In this document: in pieces, positions 12,329-29,560 of the stretch
Layout of the letters: each line of letters starts with the position of its first letter
Numbering within the stretch: the first letter of the stretch is position 1
Source of the DNA: Embiotoca jacksoni
Lineage: Eukaryota > Chordata > Actinopteri > Embiotocidae
Direction: 5' to 3'
Assembly (NCBI GenBank): GCA_022577435.1
Contig: JAKOON010000006.1
Coordinates: 20,063,501 to 20,127,500 of the forward strand
DNA: 64,000 nucleotides
The notes under the pieces: model-generated
The model's input: only the letters and a program-made list of their open reading frames with translations
Told to the model about the DNA's origin: nothing
Databases searched by the model: none
Made by a program: the position numbers and the translations under genes

Positions 12329-12740
12329 GTTTGTCCTGGACAAGCATGTGTGCGGAATAATTCGGCTAAAAATCAATCAGGGTGTATTCTACCGTTTCAT
12401 GCTGCTTGCTATATTTCACTGGTCCGCCTCATCGTGTTCCCTGCGGTCCATCACCGGTATGTATGAGGAGCTGATGTAAAAAGAGACAAGTGGGCATTGA
12501 GCGGACAGCGCGGACGTGACCGAGGCGCTCAACGACTGCTTTGCCTCCTGGGTGGGATTGCTCTCCAGCGTCTCGGAGGGCACTTGACCTTCCGTGTTCT
12601 GTTTCCAGTAGCAAGGGACGAGGTGAAATCCGATACGATTTTGATAAACCATGCTGTCACCTCCGCTGTGCTTCTCTGTGTGTTCCTGCGAGCGGCCGTG
12701 TGCGAGATAAACGAAGGGAGAGAGGCTTGCTTGGTGTAAA
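12329..12740 (+). other. GC-richer block with splice-like borders; possible non-coding exon(s)
   Basis: A pyrimidine-rich tract and TAG end at 12328, matching an acceptor. ACCG|GTATGT at about 12452 and AAA|GTAAGT at 12740/12741 match donors. The interval is GC-richer than its surroundings, with several CpG sites around 12500-12560. Both strands stay open over long spans: the reverse-strand frame 12416-12901 is 161 codons. None of the peptides resembles a family I know. It could be one or two untranslated exons, part of a promoter, or chance. Splice motifs of this quality recur by chance over 64 kb. Confidence 0.25.
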
Positions 12741-14032
12741 GTAAGTGTGCTGGGACTGTAGAGACGGTTCATCTGCTGGAGGTACGTCGTTGTTGCCCCT
12801 GGTTTGGTCTTATAGGAACCATTGAACCATGTATTCAAATGCCAACTGAGCCTGTCCGTTTGGATATTGTCTGCATTGTGATATTGATATACTGAAGGCA
12901 AAAACAGTCGACTTCTTTATCGTGAACGGCAAAACATTCAAGAATTGTAGGACATTTTATGTGGCTGCTGCTCGGTTGCATGAGCCTCTATTCTAACTTT
13001 TATATTGCATTTATCATTAGAAAAAAATAAAATGATGAATGCTAAAGGAAAAAGCTCAAATTTAAGAAGTCTTCAAAATGTTCTCAATACCAGTTTTTGT
13101 GGCTCTAGGATCTCGCAATTTGGTTACGTTCAGGCACAGGAATGTCTGTTGAATTTTCAAAAAGTTAATTTTTATATTCTGAGGACAGAGAAAATCGATT
13201 GAGAAAGAAAAAAGATTCGACACAGGTGAATTAACATTTTATGTATTTCGTATTTATCAGCAAACCTGTCAAAACCTCTGCAGAGATGTGATGTAGAAGT
13301 TATCTTCTTTTTTTTTTTAATTCATAGTGGTACCTATTCAATTGTTAGACACAATAGCATTATACGGTACTAAAGTGACATTTACATAAGCAGAGTGATT
13401 TTTAAGTAGGAGTAAGCGACTGAAACCACATGATGTGCAAGGCAAAGTAAATATTACAAATAGCTCTAATGATGATGGTAATTAAGGAGACGATGACTAA
13501 CATCCATAAACACAAGACTATCATCCCTTCTTCAGTATGAAGAGATCCGCTCTGTGATCTTGTCAGTCATCAGCTCCCCTTGTGCGTGCTCAGCATTAAG
13601 ATGAGGGAACTGTATGAATTATCCATGCTTGTCTTTTAAGGTCTCTAAATTGCAGGACAATCTTGGAGAATATATCACATATCATACATTGTTAATCAAA
13701 TAATGACTAGTAGAACAGCTCTTTGTAAGAATTTTGCGATCTAATGTTCCCATTATATTTAGGTGTCATGATACCAAAAATCTTGTTTGTGGTGCAGCGT
13801 ATGGGTCAAAGTAAATTATGTTGTGAGTGGATTTTTAATTGAATTAGCCAAATCCAAAAGCCCCAAGGACCCCAAAGATGTTGAAGATCGATATGGTCAG
13901 GTAGTAAACTGAAGCAGGCAGTATAGCAGAACAGTAGCTGACATTTCATTAACTGTCATAAGGTAAATTAATTGATTTGATCTCTGCTTGCAGGGTTTGT
14001 CATTGCAGACACTGTACAGATCTCAACCCATA
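12741..14032. other. Non-coding stretch
   Basis: No gene was recognised. The segment at about 13470-13690 has the look of a conserved regulatory element, with a TAATTA core and mixed composition without low-complexity runs. This is an impression only. Confidence 0.4.
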
Positions 14033-14054
14033 CAAACAAACAAACAAACAAACA
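14033..14054 (+). repeat. (CAAA)n microsatellite
   Basis: About five perfect tetranucleotide units. Confidence 0.9.
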
Positions 14055-14507
14055 ACACAAGAACCGGGAAAACTGGAATTGACTGCAATAGTAGGAATTT
14101 GTGTTTTTCATGTGAACTATCTGTGTTAAATTGGTTTTATACACACTTACAGTTGTAAGAAAACACGTAAAACTGCAATTTTTGAGAAAATTCGCCGCAA
14201 AATCAAGCGTTCTTGACTGCAAAAGTCACAAAAATACCTCGCCTAATCTCGAGGGGACTGCTTAGTACGATTTTGCAGTGAATTGAAACATGAAAATGTG
14301 AACCAGTGCAACCAGATCGCCGACTTTCTGTCCGGTCGCTGTCCTTGGTGCTGATCCGAGAATCTGTTTTCTGCCCACACACTCAATCTGCCTCTCTGTT
14401 CCGCGCTCCCTGTTTTCTGCCACACTATCTTCGTGTCATATGTGCTGTTTTTGTTTTCTTTTTTTATTGTAGTGTTTTCTCACTTGCTTCCACTTCCCAG
14501 TCACACA

Positions 14508-14509
<2 letters not shown>

Positions 14510-14541
<32 letters not shown>
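14510..14541 (+). repeat. (TC)n microsatellite
   Basis: A run of about 16 TC units followed by CACGGTACGCACGCGCGCAC, a short CpG-containing sequence. Confidence 0.95.
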
Positions 14542-14542
<1 letters not shown>

Positions 14543-14879
14543 CGGTACGCACGCGCGCACACGCTTCCACTTAAAATATTCTTTTGCGACACACCTCAAA
14601 GGCCCTTTTGCCTCCCACCTGTGTCCTCCGGCGGAGACACCGGAACCCGTTGTTTGTGAAAATGAACGCAAACCACATTAAACTGAAGTTTATAACATTT
14701 TTATTCTCGAATAATTGATGACTTGACATAATCTCGTCAGTTTTTTTTTTTTTTTTAATAGATCTGTCGGACCTCCGATCAAGCAAGAATCACAGGAGAG
14801 CGATCCGTGGCTCAGAGGTTGAGTCGCATTGAAGGGTTTCTATTTTTTTGTTTTTCTCACTGAGATGAAATCACGTCGA

Positions 14880-15878
14880 TGTTTTGTGCGTGGGCTCAGG
14901 CGCCGAATGGGCAAATTCTGGATGAACCCCATCGCTTAGAAATATGCACAGAGGACGCTCCAAACAGCCGCGACAGGCAGGGAGTCTCCACTGCCTTCTA
15001 GTCCGACGGGGTTAACTGGCTTCACAGTTCAGTTAAATCGTAATTGCCCCTCAGTTGAGGAATTCCCCGAATTTGGAGAGACGAGTCCAGCAGGTAGTTT
15101 AAAACCAGCTGTCGACAGGGAGGCTGCTTTGCCTGGAATTCATCAGAGGACATCGCTTTGGAGAAGCTTGCGGGGGTCGTGGGGGCATGGATTGAAAGTG
15201 GAGCTACAGGGAGCACACAGGGACTTACCAGAAGACACTCTTGCATGTCTTCTTAGATTATTCTCTTCCCGAAGGCTTCTGATATTTCCCGGTGGACCGA
15301 AATCGATCTGCTACCTATAGAGCCGCCTACAACCTCTCCAGTCTGCGGGCGCAGCGCACCAGTCTGCGCTGATGGAGACATCCATACTTCCCCGGTAAAC
15401 TTGGATACGTTTCCTCGGCCCTTCAACGATGTTTGTCCCTCTTTTTCGGTGAAGTTTGAAAAAAAAAAAAAAAAAAAAGACTGGAAAGGTGGAAAGAGAT
15501 GCAAAACACGTGGATTCCCGAGGCGCAGCGTCGGATCCGGGTTTGATGCGCGCAGGTGTCCTATTCATCAGCCCGTTTCCTCTCGCTACGTATCATCCAC
15601 TGTCTCACAGATTATTGTGCAAAACTGAAATCAACCTGAAACAGGAGAAGTTTGACGGGAGCGCTTTGAACGCAGGAATGCTCTGCGTCGGATATTTGTT
15701 TTGGGTTTGAAGGGGAATCGTTCGGATATCAAACCTCTCCAGCGGAGACGCAGCAGAGGCTCTGGAGTTCCAGAGAGCAGGCGAGAAGAATTTACAAAGT
15801 AGAGCCTGTATTTACGGATTACAAGGCTTTTCTTCTCCTGAACAACTGTAGACGCACTCTTCTTTGATGTCTGAAAAG
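14880..15878 (+). other. Candidate first (mostly untranslated) exon of an unidentified gene
   Basis: This is one of the most GC- and CpG-rich kilobases of the window, and its 3' part has the texture of a vertebrate 5' untranslated region. It ends GAAAAG|GTAGGAG, a good splice donor with GT at 15879-15880. Just before the donor an ATG opens four codons (Met-Ser-Glu-Lys, 15867-15878) and the exon would end in phase 0. An in-frame TAG lies 18 bases before the ATG. The base at -3 is T, so the start context is weak. Several upstream ATGs exist. The left limit is set only by composition. A 20-base poly-A run at 15459-15478 inside the block is unusual for an exon. No gene name is possible, and this could also be unrelated GC-rich DNA. 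Confidence 0.35.
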
Positions 15879-16430
15879 GTAGGAGAAAGCAACATGTTTT
15901 CTGTTCTTATTTCCTCTTGCTTTTATTACATTTAATCAGAAGTATTACGGCAGAAATGTGATCAGATGTGGCTGATACATAATATTACGATTGATAGCTA
16001 TTGAATACGAAAAAAAAAAGGGTTTCTTTTCATAAATTGTTATAAAGTAAAGCACTTTTTAACACCTGCGTGAAACCTTCTTTTTTTTGGTCAGCTCTGC
16101 AGACAAACACATTCAAAACAGACATGATACGCACTGCAAAACCAACAATACAGCCTGTGCCTATAAACACAAAACCAACAACTATTATTTCGAGATAATT
16201 TGACAAGGACTGTTAATTATACCTCACGCATGCTGTTATAGAGTATAGGATACACGTCTTGTGATTATCATGGGATTCCAAACCCATGTTGGTTATTGAG
16301 GCGAAGGGGAGAGTCATCTGAATGAATGAAGGCCTTTTTTTAATTACATGACGACGGTCGGTCCATAAACGCAGTGGATCATTCATGTCTATGTTCTTCA
16401 CGTGGCCCTGAGTCAACAGGTCCGGGCGCG

Positions 16431-16480
<50 letters not shown>

Positions 16481-18786
16481 TCTCTTTCTCTCTCCTCTGA
16501 AGCAACAGAGAGAGCCGTGGACACCGTGGGCAGTAGGCCTACTGATTGATCGCTTGAGCTTTCCTTGGATTAGTGTAACACTAACGTTGTATGCAGGCAG
16601 ATGTTGCCACTCCTGTCAGTATTGACTTTTGAGGAGGGAGGAGATCAAACGGGCAACGGGGGGTGTGTGTGTGTGTGTGGGGGGGGGCTCTTTCAACTGA
16701 TTTCAACCAGCCTATTACATTTTATTTTTTTTAATCAATGAGGTTTATTGCTGCAGGTTAGATCTGATATCAATTTAAATGTATTTCTATATTGAGTTAG
16801 TGCACCGTTTATGGCCGGTGACGGTAGTCTTCAATTACTGTTTGATCGTCATCGTATACAATGAACGTAATTAGATGCATTCACTTGTGCAGTGACGCAA
16901 GTGCATTATAGACCACCAACTATGTATGGAATAGAGGAACAAAGAGGGATATATGAACTGATAGATATGGACAGATGGATATTGGTTGCAGTTGGCTTCC
17001 TAATATACCAAACGATTTATGTTGACTGCAGAATGCCAATTGAAAAGTAAAGATACAAGAGGACAGTGACAATTAAAATCCCAGAGGATGACATTTTATC
17101 TCATCATCAAGAATGATCAGAAGGGGCCGTGTAATTAGCTCATTACTTGTTCCCCAGTGCATACTCGGCCTATTAAATAAGGACAATATTTATTGCAGCA
17201 ACGTGAAATATTGTTTAAATCCTCGATAGCACATGATGCCTTTTATATATTTTTTTACCTTTTATACCCATCTTGCTTCACCTTCATATGGTTTTGTACC
17301 GTGCAAGTTAGAGGAGTGTAGCCTTGTGACCACAGGCTGTCAGTGCAAACCCCCAGAGATTTGTGGGAGTGGTGGGAGAAGGACTAAGGCTTTCATCTTG
17401 GCACTATTGTGGTGGCTTCAAGCAAGTCATTAAATTCCCAACTGTCTTAGCTGAGCAGCTTGGCAGTAACTGAGTTTTCGGGGATATCCTATAGTTTTGA
17501 ATATGTTATAACACGTTTTAGAGCAAGAAACACTGACACCAGTTGTTGTTTTTTTTTTAAAAATCACTTTGGATAAAAAATAACAACATATAATTTCACT
17601 ACTTTCCCATGTGGGAGTTTCTCAGTATATCAGCTGATTAGCCACGGACCATTTTGAGACAGGGATGAATCAATCAACTGCACTTATCTAATGGCAGTCA
17701 CCCATTTGACGGGTGATACCCATTTTGTCTTGATTCTCTTGGCCAGTTAAAATCAGTGGCCTCGAGAAACGCGTTTACTTTGTAAGTACTGCCTCCATTA
17801 TCTTATTTCCAAAAGACTTTAAAACGTTGATATGTCGATGATGCATTGCTTTTACAGGGATTTATTTTACATTTATGTATCTTACCACTATGCCTGTTTT
17901 GCATGCACCAGAACACCCTTCTTTTTTATAAATCAGACATCCCCTAGTCATTATAGGAATGACATCTTCGCTACAAAATTTGTTTTGGGCTGTTGCAACA
18001 AAGTAAAGGTTGTTGATAAATAAATGGATGATATACCCCGTCATTTTTTTCTCAATACTATTCCATGTTTGCTCCCTCACAATTTGTCACATTAGAATTT
18101 CCTTGTCTTGAAGCACACAAAGCGGAGGCTGATTTTACTTTGCAAAGTCCTTATAGAAAGATTGTGCATTTTCTTCTGAGGATGAAGTTAGATGTGTTTT
18201 TAGAGAACTGTATGGCCCAATCAGTGCTCACATATTTTCGTATAAATTGCCTAGTAAGACATGAATGTTATAACAGCTACGGCATACTTAATATGACATT
18301 GCATTTGGGGTTTATGGGGACGATGAATACAGCCTACAGTGGGAAAAACCTCCAACATACTGCAACTGAAATACTGGCCTTCAAATGGGAGGTTGAGATG
18401 TCCGAGTTTGAAATGTGAGAGATGATGTGGTAAATAAGGTCAGATATTGACATTAAACCAAAACTGTTGCAGTTCAAGGGCTGGACTCCTCAAAGGTTAT
18501 TGCTCTGGGGTGAACAAAATGTGTTTGATGAGCCAAAGCCAATTCAACATGTTTTTGTGTTGCACACCCTAATTATTACAAGTAGAATGGGGCAATTTTC
18601 TTAATTTATTTGTGGTGAACTGCATGTTTAATGGCTTTTGTAGGACATTTTAAACGGGATCCCAACTCAATATCCTGTCATACTGCTTTTGAATGGGAGT
18701 TTTGTGTCTGTGCTCATTCTCCAAGCACGTATGACCAGTTCAGACCAAAGATTTGTGACAGAATATTTGAAACTGTGGAGCTGGAT
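15879..18786. other. Non-coding stretch (possible first intron)
   Basis: It holds a (TC)n array (listed separately) and a short G-rich GT run at about 16662-16687. No gene or classifiable transposon was seen. If the block at 14880-15878 is a first exon, this is the start of its intron. Confidence 0.45.
16432..16498 (+). repeat. (CT)n microsatellite
   Basis: A (CT)n run with two single-base interruptions (near 16468 and 16486), directly after a CpG-containing GGGCGCGCGAC sequence. Confidence 0.96.
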
Positions 18787-18795
18787 ATAATTTGT

Positions 18796-19033
18796 TAGCC
18801 TGGTGTTATTAGAGCAGCCTTTAACCAGCCATCATTGACCGCCATATGCGGCGAGACTTTACCGCTACCAGCTACTTGACAAAAAACGCTCGACTTCAAC
18901 ATCATCACACTGAAACATTGATTGGTCTCCCTTTAGACTGGTTGAGCAAACGTTAATGCCAACATGGTTTCCGGACTATAATCACAGCGAAGAAAACTGA
19001 ACCTGTGAGCAATAGTCAGGCTGAGCCAGGCTA
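18796..19033. mobile_element. Miniature inverted-repeat element with 9-bp flanking duplication
   Basis: The 238-bp segment begins TAGCCTGG and ends CCAGGCTA, a perfect 8-bp terminal inverted repeat. It is flanked on both sides by the same nine bases, ATAATTTGT, at 18787-18795 and 19034-19042. It has no open frame of note, so it is non-autonomous. The termini resemble repeats common in percomorph fish. The superfamily is uncertain, because shifting the boundary one base gives an 8-bp duplication, and 8 or 9 bp is compatible with hAT or Mutator-like elements respectively. A diverged relative lies at 1061-1269. Confidence 0.75.
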
Positions 19034-19042
19034 ATAATTTGT

Positions 19043-20221
19043 AGCATCTTAAAATGTGAAGACTATAGTGATCGTGAGCTATTTGCAACAGTTGCGGTCG
19101 CAGAGTGCTGAGAATTTGGAGCTTCCTATTGGTGCTTCGACAGAATACCCAGCGGGATTATGCAAATGTCTGCCATAAACTTTAAACAGAAGATCATCCT
19201 GTCTTGTAAATTGATCACGTCTTATGCCAGAGCAGTTCTGCCGTTTAGAAGAGTTGGCGTATCCCCTAATAGGCTTCTTAAACCGCTCACTTATGTCTTG
19301 ACAAACAGAGGCTACACCAACAGCTTTCTTCGACCTGAGACTGGTCAGTTCACACTGCTACAACTTTTACCTGCTACATTCTAAAACACGTTTGTCTCAT
19401 CACAAATCTTTGCACTGAACTGGGCTTTATATTGAAGCAATGGATGACTAGAACCGTCTTGATTTATGTTCTGGAAATAAACAGCTTCTAGATTTAAGAA
19501 GCAAGCGGCTTAGTTCCTTTTTTATAAAACAACACATTCAAGACAACTACTGTGCAGCTGCATCCAGTGGCTCATGGGGCTCGTTTGGTTTTACTGTGGC
19601 TTAATGCTGGCAGTAGTCCCTGAACTGGATGATCTCTGAATGATTGAATGACATGGCTGCTTAGGGAGACACAGTCAACAGTATCACCAGTTGCTATGTT
19701 TTACTAACATTCCCAAAAACTTATCTGAGCGTTGTGTCACTCATTGAAAATATTTTGTTGCCAGGTGAAAACTGGGCATACTTTTGTTCCTGGATGTTAT
19801 GGGATGTTGTTGTCAGTGTACAGTCTATTGCCTGGCAACATCTTGCTAAAAAGAAAACAGTAAAAACACGTGGTTTTATTGCAGGACTTACTTTTGGCTG
19901 CAGTGTCTTGCACAAGCTGACATTGAGAAAGCATGTTTATATGTGTATGAAAAACTGTATATCAAACATTTTGGAAAGGTAGAAATAAATATGATGGAAA
20001 CTGTATGAGGCATTGTTGTGGAAACAGGAAAGCACTTCACATCCTGACACTGCAAGTGGCCTGCAGCAGGAACAACAAGACCTCCCATATGCTGCTCGTC
20101 AAAGAGTACAACCCATACTGTGCAATACACAGAGGACGGTGGGCTATAATATCACTACAAATATAGAATCAGCATTTGAGAGAGAGACAATGAGCACCAG
20201 AACAAACACTTCCTCAAGGTG
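19043..20221. other. Non-coding stretch
   Basis: No gene was recognised. The region immediately upstream of the mariner relic could include its unrecognisable 5' half. Confidence 0.4.
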
Positions 20222-20560
20222 ACCAGAAGGGTTTCTTTAACATTTGTTGGGCTGCGCATTTTGAATTCATCGCCCAGGGTCAGACTGTCAACACAGAGTT
20301 CAGCTTTGATGTTCAGAGGCATCTATGGTAAAACTCAGACCTGAACTGTACAGCGATGACACTTTGGTTCTCTTACATGACAACTTGCTTGCTCACAGTG
20401 TGACAATGCAAAAGTTTGTTGCCTGCAACAACACGATCGTAGCTCTTGACCCCCCCTACGTGCCTTTTTTGGCTCTCTGTGACTTCTTTCTGATCCCCAA
20501 AATTAGATCTCTACCCAAGTTTCAAGTCCATGGTGTCAGTGCACATTTACCATGTTGATC
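20222..20560 (+). pseudogene. Mariner-type transposase remnant
   Basis: Two adjacent frames reproduce the C-terminal catalytic region of a mariner transposase, the DNA-cutting and joining enzyme of Tc1/mariner elements. From about 20222 the first frame gives FEFIAQGQTVNTEF, like the usual 'EFvPqGQTVN' segment. After a shift of frame and a stop at about 20325, the second frame gives RPELY, then LLHDNLLAHS, then FVACNNTIVALDPPYVP, then CDFFLIPKI. These correspond to the usual 'RPELW', 'HHDNAPAH', 'PPYSPDLAP' and 'CDFFLFPKL' motifs. The second catalytic Asp is retained in HDN. In the PPYSPDLAP-like motif the D is replaced by F, which should abolish activity. Terminal repeats were not found. It is a decayed fossil, clearly different from the two Tc1-like relics near 37-40 kb. 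Confidence 0.8.
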
Positions 20561-20878
20561 AGTGATGAAGTGAAAGGTATAGCTCCCCCCTGCTCGGTGT
20601 ATGTCAGGGTGCTGCACTGTGTTGGCGTGCAACAGGCGCAGTCTCAGAAATATTTGGTTGCTCCTGATAATTTTAACTCTTTACAAGAACATTCATTCCC
20701 ATCACTTACATTTTGAATGTTATTTTTTACAAACCACCATTCAAATGATTCACAATGTAAACCAAATTTCACTGTGTTTTTCTAAGATTGTCTTTTAATT
20801 GCTTTCGAAGCATACTGTTACTTGTTGTGGTGCGAGTGAAAAATAGACATAGTAGTCTAAGCGCATCACTATTGTATG
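20561..20878. other. Non-coding stretch between two transposon relics
   Basis: Short AT-rich stretch with no recognisable feature. Confidence 0.5.
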
Positions 20879-22385
20879 TTTAGGCAAGGCAAGTTTATTT
20901 GTATAGCACATTTCAACAACAAGGCAATTCAAAGTGCTTCACATAAAACCATTAAAAACATCAAAACATAAGGCAAGGCAAAAGGAAATTTAAAAACAAT
21001 TTAGAACATTGATCGAAACATTAAAAACAGTCATTAAAACATTAAACAAGCTAAAAATAGAATAAAAGTTGCAGAGCAGTTTAAGAAATAAAATACAGTA
21101 GTGAAATGCAGGAAATTGATCAACATCCTTGAGTCTGGTTCAATTGAAGGCAGCAGCAAACAGAAAAGTCTTCAATCTTGATTTGAAGCAGCTGAGAGTC
21201 TCAGCAGACCTGAAGCTTCCTGGGACTTTGTTCCAGATATGTGGAGCAGAACAACTGAACGCTGCTTCTCCATGTTTAGTTCTGACTCTGGGGACAGAAA
21301 GGAGACTCGTCCCAGATGACCTGAGGGGTCGGGATGGTTCATGAGGTCGCAGCAGATCAGAAATGTATTTTGGTCCTAAACCATTCAGTGCTTTATAAAC
21401 CAGCAGCAGGATTTTAAAGTCAATTCTTTGTTGGACAGGAAGCCGGTGTAAAGACCTCAGAACTGGAGTGATGTGATCCAGTTTCTTGGTCTTAGTGAGG
21501 ACTCGAGCTACAGCGTTCTGAATCAGCTGCAGCGTTCTGAGTGACTTTTTAGAGACCTGTGAACACACCGTTACAATAGTCGAGTCTACTGAAGATGAAT
21601 GCATGGACACATTTTTCCAAATCCTGTTGAGACATAAGTCCTCTAATCCTTGATATATTCTTCAGGTGATAGTAGGCTAATTTTGTAATTGTCTTGATAT
21701 GGCTGTTCAGATTGAGGTCTGAATCCATAACTACATCTAGATTTCTGGCTCGGTTTGTGGTTTCAGTGATTGAAACTGAGCGCTGACTTTCAATCGTTCT
21801 TCCTTGGCCCCAAAAACAATTACTTCTGTTTTATCTTTGTTTAATTGAAGAACATTTTGGCACATCCAGTTGTTGATTTGTTCAATGCATTTCCCTAACC
21901 TTTGTATGGGATTATAGTCCCCTGGTGCCATAGTTATGTAGATTTGTGTGTCATCTGCATAATTATGATAGCACACTTTGTTTCTTTCCATAATCTGAGC
22001 TAGTGGAAGCATGTAGATGTTGAACAGAAGAGGCCCCAGAATTGAACCTTGGGGAACACCACGTCATTTTAGTCCGCTCTGATGTGTAATTAGCTACAGA
22101 CAAAGTATTATTGGTCCTTCAAGTATGATTAAAACCAGTTTAGTGCTGTGCCAGAGAGTCCCACCCAGATTTTTAGTCTGTCTAGTAGTATGTCACGGTC
22201 AACCGTGTCGAATGCAGCATTGAAATCCAGTAATACTAAGACTGAAATTCTGCCACTGTCTGTGTTTAAGTGGATGTCATTGAAAACCTTAACAAGAGCG
22301 GTTTCAGTACTATGGTTCTGTCAAAAGCCTGACTGGAAGACATCAAAACACGTATATATGGCCAAGAAGTTGTTCAGCATTCAGG
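20879..22385 (-). mobile_element. L2-type LINE, 5'-truncated, reverse orientation
   Basis: The 3' end of the element is at the left: on the plus strand it starts AGGCAAGGCAAG, then TTTATTTGTATAGCAC, which in antisense is the pentamer tail and terminal region of a common teleost LINE. The 3' untranslated region runs to about 21139 and the reverse transcriptase region follows to about 22372. Upstream similarity stops there, so about two thirds of a full element, including the endonuclease, is missing. This is normal for truncated insertion by target-primed reverse transcription. L2 clade membership is inferred from the protein motifs. Confidence 0.88.
21140..22372 (-). pseudogene. L2-type reverse transcriptase fragment
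   Basis: Read on the minus strand from 22372 downward, the order is: FQSGF...NHSTETAL; LLDFNAAFDTVD (first catalytic Asp, about 22201-22230); GVPQGSILGPLLF (22020-22060); YADDTQIY (21938-21961, the paired catalytic Asp residues); then a C-terminal domain (21140-21610) with LQLIQNAVARVLTKTKK, DHITPVL, IDFKILLLVYKALNG and ending FKSRLKTFLF. The enzyme would copy the element's RNA into DNA at the insertion site. It is broken: a stop replaces the Arg after SGF, and the frame changes between GVPQGS and the upstream part and again between the YADD and C-terminal parts. The catalytic triad itself is still encoded. Confidence 0.9.
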
Positions 22386-24503
<2,118 letters not shown>

Positions 24504-24580
24504 CACAGGCATTGTCTATGCTATCTGGCCAACCATCCAAAAAAGCCTTTAAATATCCATACGGGGAAGGATGGGGCTAC

Positions 24581-24583
<3 letters not shown>

Positions 24584-24667
<84 letters not shown>
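24584..24667 (+). repeat. (CA)n microsatellite
   Basis: A second CA array in the same orientation, 83 bp after the previous one. Confidence 0.98.

Positions 24668-28363
<3,696 letters not shown>

Positions 28364-28442
<79 letters not shown>
28364..28442 (+). repeat. (GT)n microsatellite
   Basis: About 39 GT units. First of three alternating-orientation arrays within 430 bp. Confidence 0.98.
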
Positions 28443-28446
<4 letters not shown>

Positions 28447-28569
28447 TGCGTGTCTGTTGAGGTGAGTATTACATTTTGTGTGAGAAATTAGATTAAAAAA
28501 AATACAGAAAAGTGATTAAAGAAAGAAGAAGAAGTCTGACATTTATGGTCCTATGGCAGAGCAGTAATC

Positions 28570-28576
28570 ACACACA

Positions 28577-28647
<71 letters not shown>
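28570..28647 (+). repeat. (CA)n microsatellite
   Basis: About 38 CA units with one CAGA near the start. It lies in opposite orientation between two GT arrays and is complementary to both. Confidence 0.98.
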
Positions 28648-28649
<2 letters not shown>

Positions 28650-28700
28650 AATTGACTAGTTGTCTCTAACCCGAAACTTAATCAACTGGATTGATTAGAT

Positions 28701-28704
28701 CTCT

Positions 28705-28771
<67 letters not shown>

Positions 28772-28790
28772 TGTGTGTCTGTGTGTGTGT
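28701..28790 (+). repeat. (CT)/(GT)n microsatellite
   Basis: A short CT run passes into about 40 GT units with CTGTGTGT interruptions near 28771-28780. Confidence 0.97.
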
Positions 28791-29004
28791 ATGAGAGCGC
28801 CCGGAGGGTTTCTGTAGGCTAATTGATAAAAAATACAGAAGAGATTATGAAATACATGAGACTGTGGAGTACTGCAGTTTTTAATAACACCTGCATCTCT
28901 ACATCACCTATTTTCTCCCTCCTTCATGGTAACGGCAGGTGGTAAAAATGTGTAAAGATATTTACCATCTGCCATTTTGACAGCCAGTTTTGACAGAAAA
29001 TACC

Positions 29005-29560
29005 TGGATTAGTGGAGGAAGTACATTTACTCAAGTGCTTTACTTCAGTACAAATTCAAGATAGTTGTATTTTACTTGAGTATTTTCATTTTTTGCAGAT
29101 TTTAATTCTACTGCACCACATTTCAGAGGGAAACATTATACTTTTTACTCCACCACATTTGTCTGGCAGCTTTACTTACTTAAGATTACACTTTCTCATC
29201 CCCTATTGTCCCGGGAAAACCATGCCCCTCCAAATTTGGTGATTTTTAAACATGAGCCCTCCATTCAGGTTAGTTTTTGGCTCTTTATATAGGAAATAAT
29301 TTGGGCACCTCTGTTATAGAATAAGATGCATTGCTGTTGATTAAACTAACCAAAAGTACATAAAGTACAACGTAGTTAAAACAAGCTCAACCTTAGACAA
29401 TCAAAGCAGTGGAATGCACATGAATACAGCACCAATATTAATCCACAAATATCATAAATAGTAGTATAACACTGTCAGGGGGCATTTTCTGCACTGTGTA
29501 CTTTTACTTTTAATACTTTAAGACCATTTTCCATTTTAATGATTAAACTTACAAACTTTT
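29005..29560. mobile_element. hAT-like non-autonomous DNA element fragment
   Basis: The left part reads GGAGGAAGTACATTTACTCA, then TTTACTTGAGTATTTTCATTTT, then CACATTTCAGAGGGAAACAT, then TATACTTTTTACTCCACCAC. This is the recognisable start of a very abundant teleost miniature element built from TACTTAAGTA-like words. The right part has AAAGTACATAAAGTACAA near 29353 and TGTACTTTTACTTTTAATACTTTAAG near 29497-29522, matching its other arm. It has no coding region. The terminal repeats have decayed, so exact ends and target duplication are not set. The hAT assignment is from memory of the family. Confidence 0.65.

Noticed and set aside
12416..12901. 161-codon reverse-strand frame as a protein-coding gene
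   Set aside because: The block is GC-rich, which lowers stop frequency, and both strands are open. No motif is recognisable and no splice model on the minus strand was convincing. Only the plus-strand splice-like borders are kept as a weak lead.
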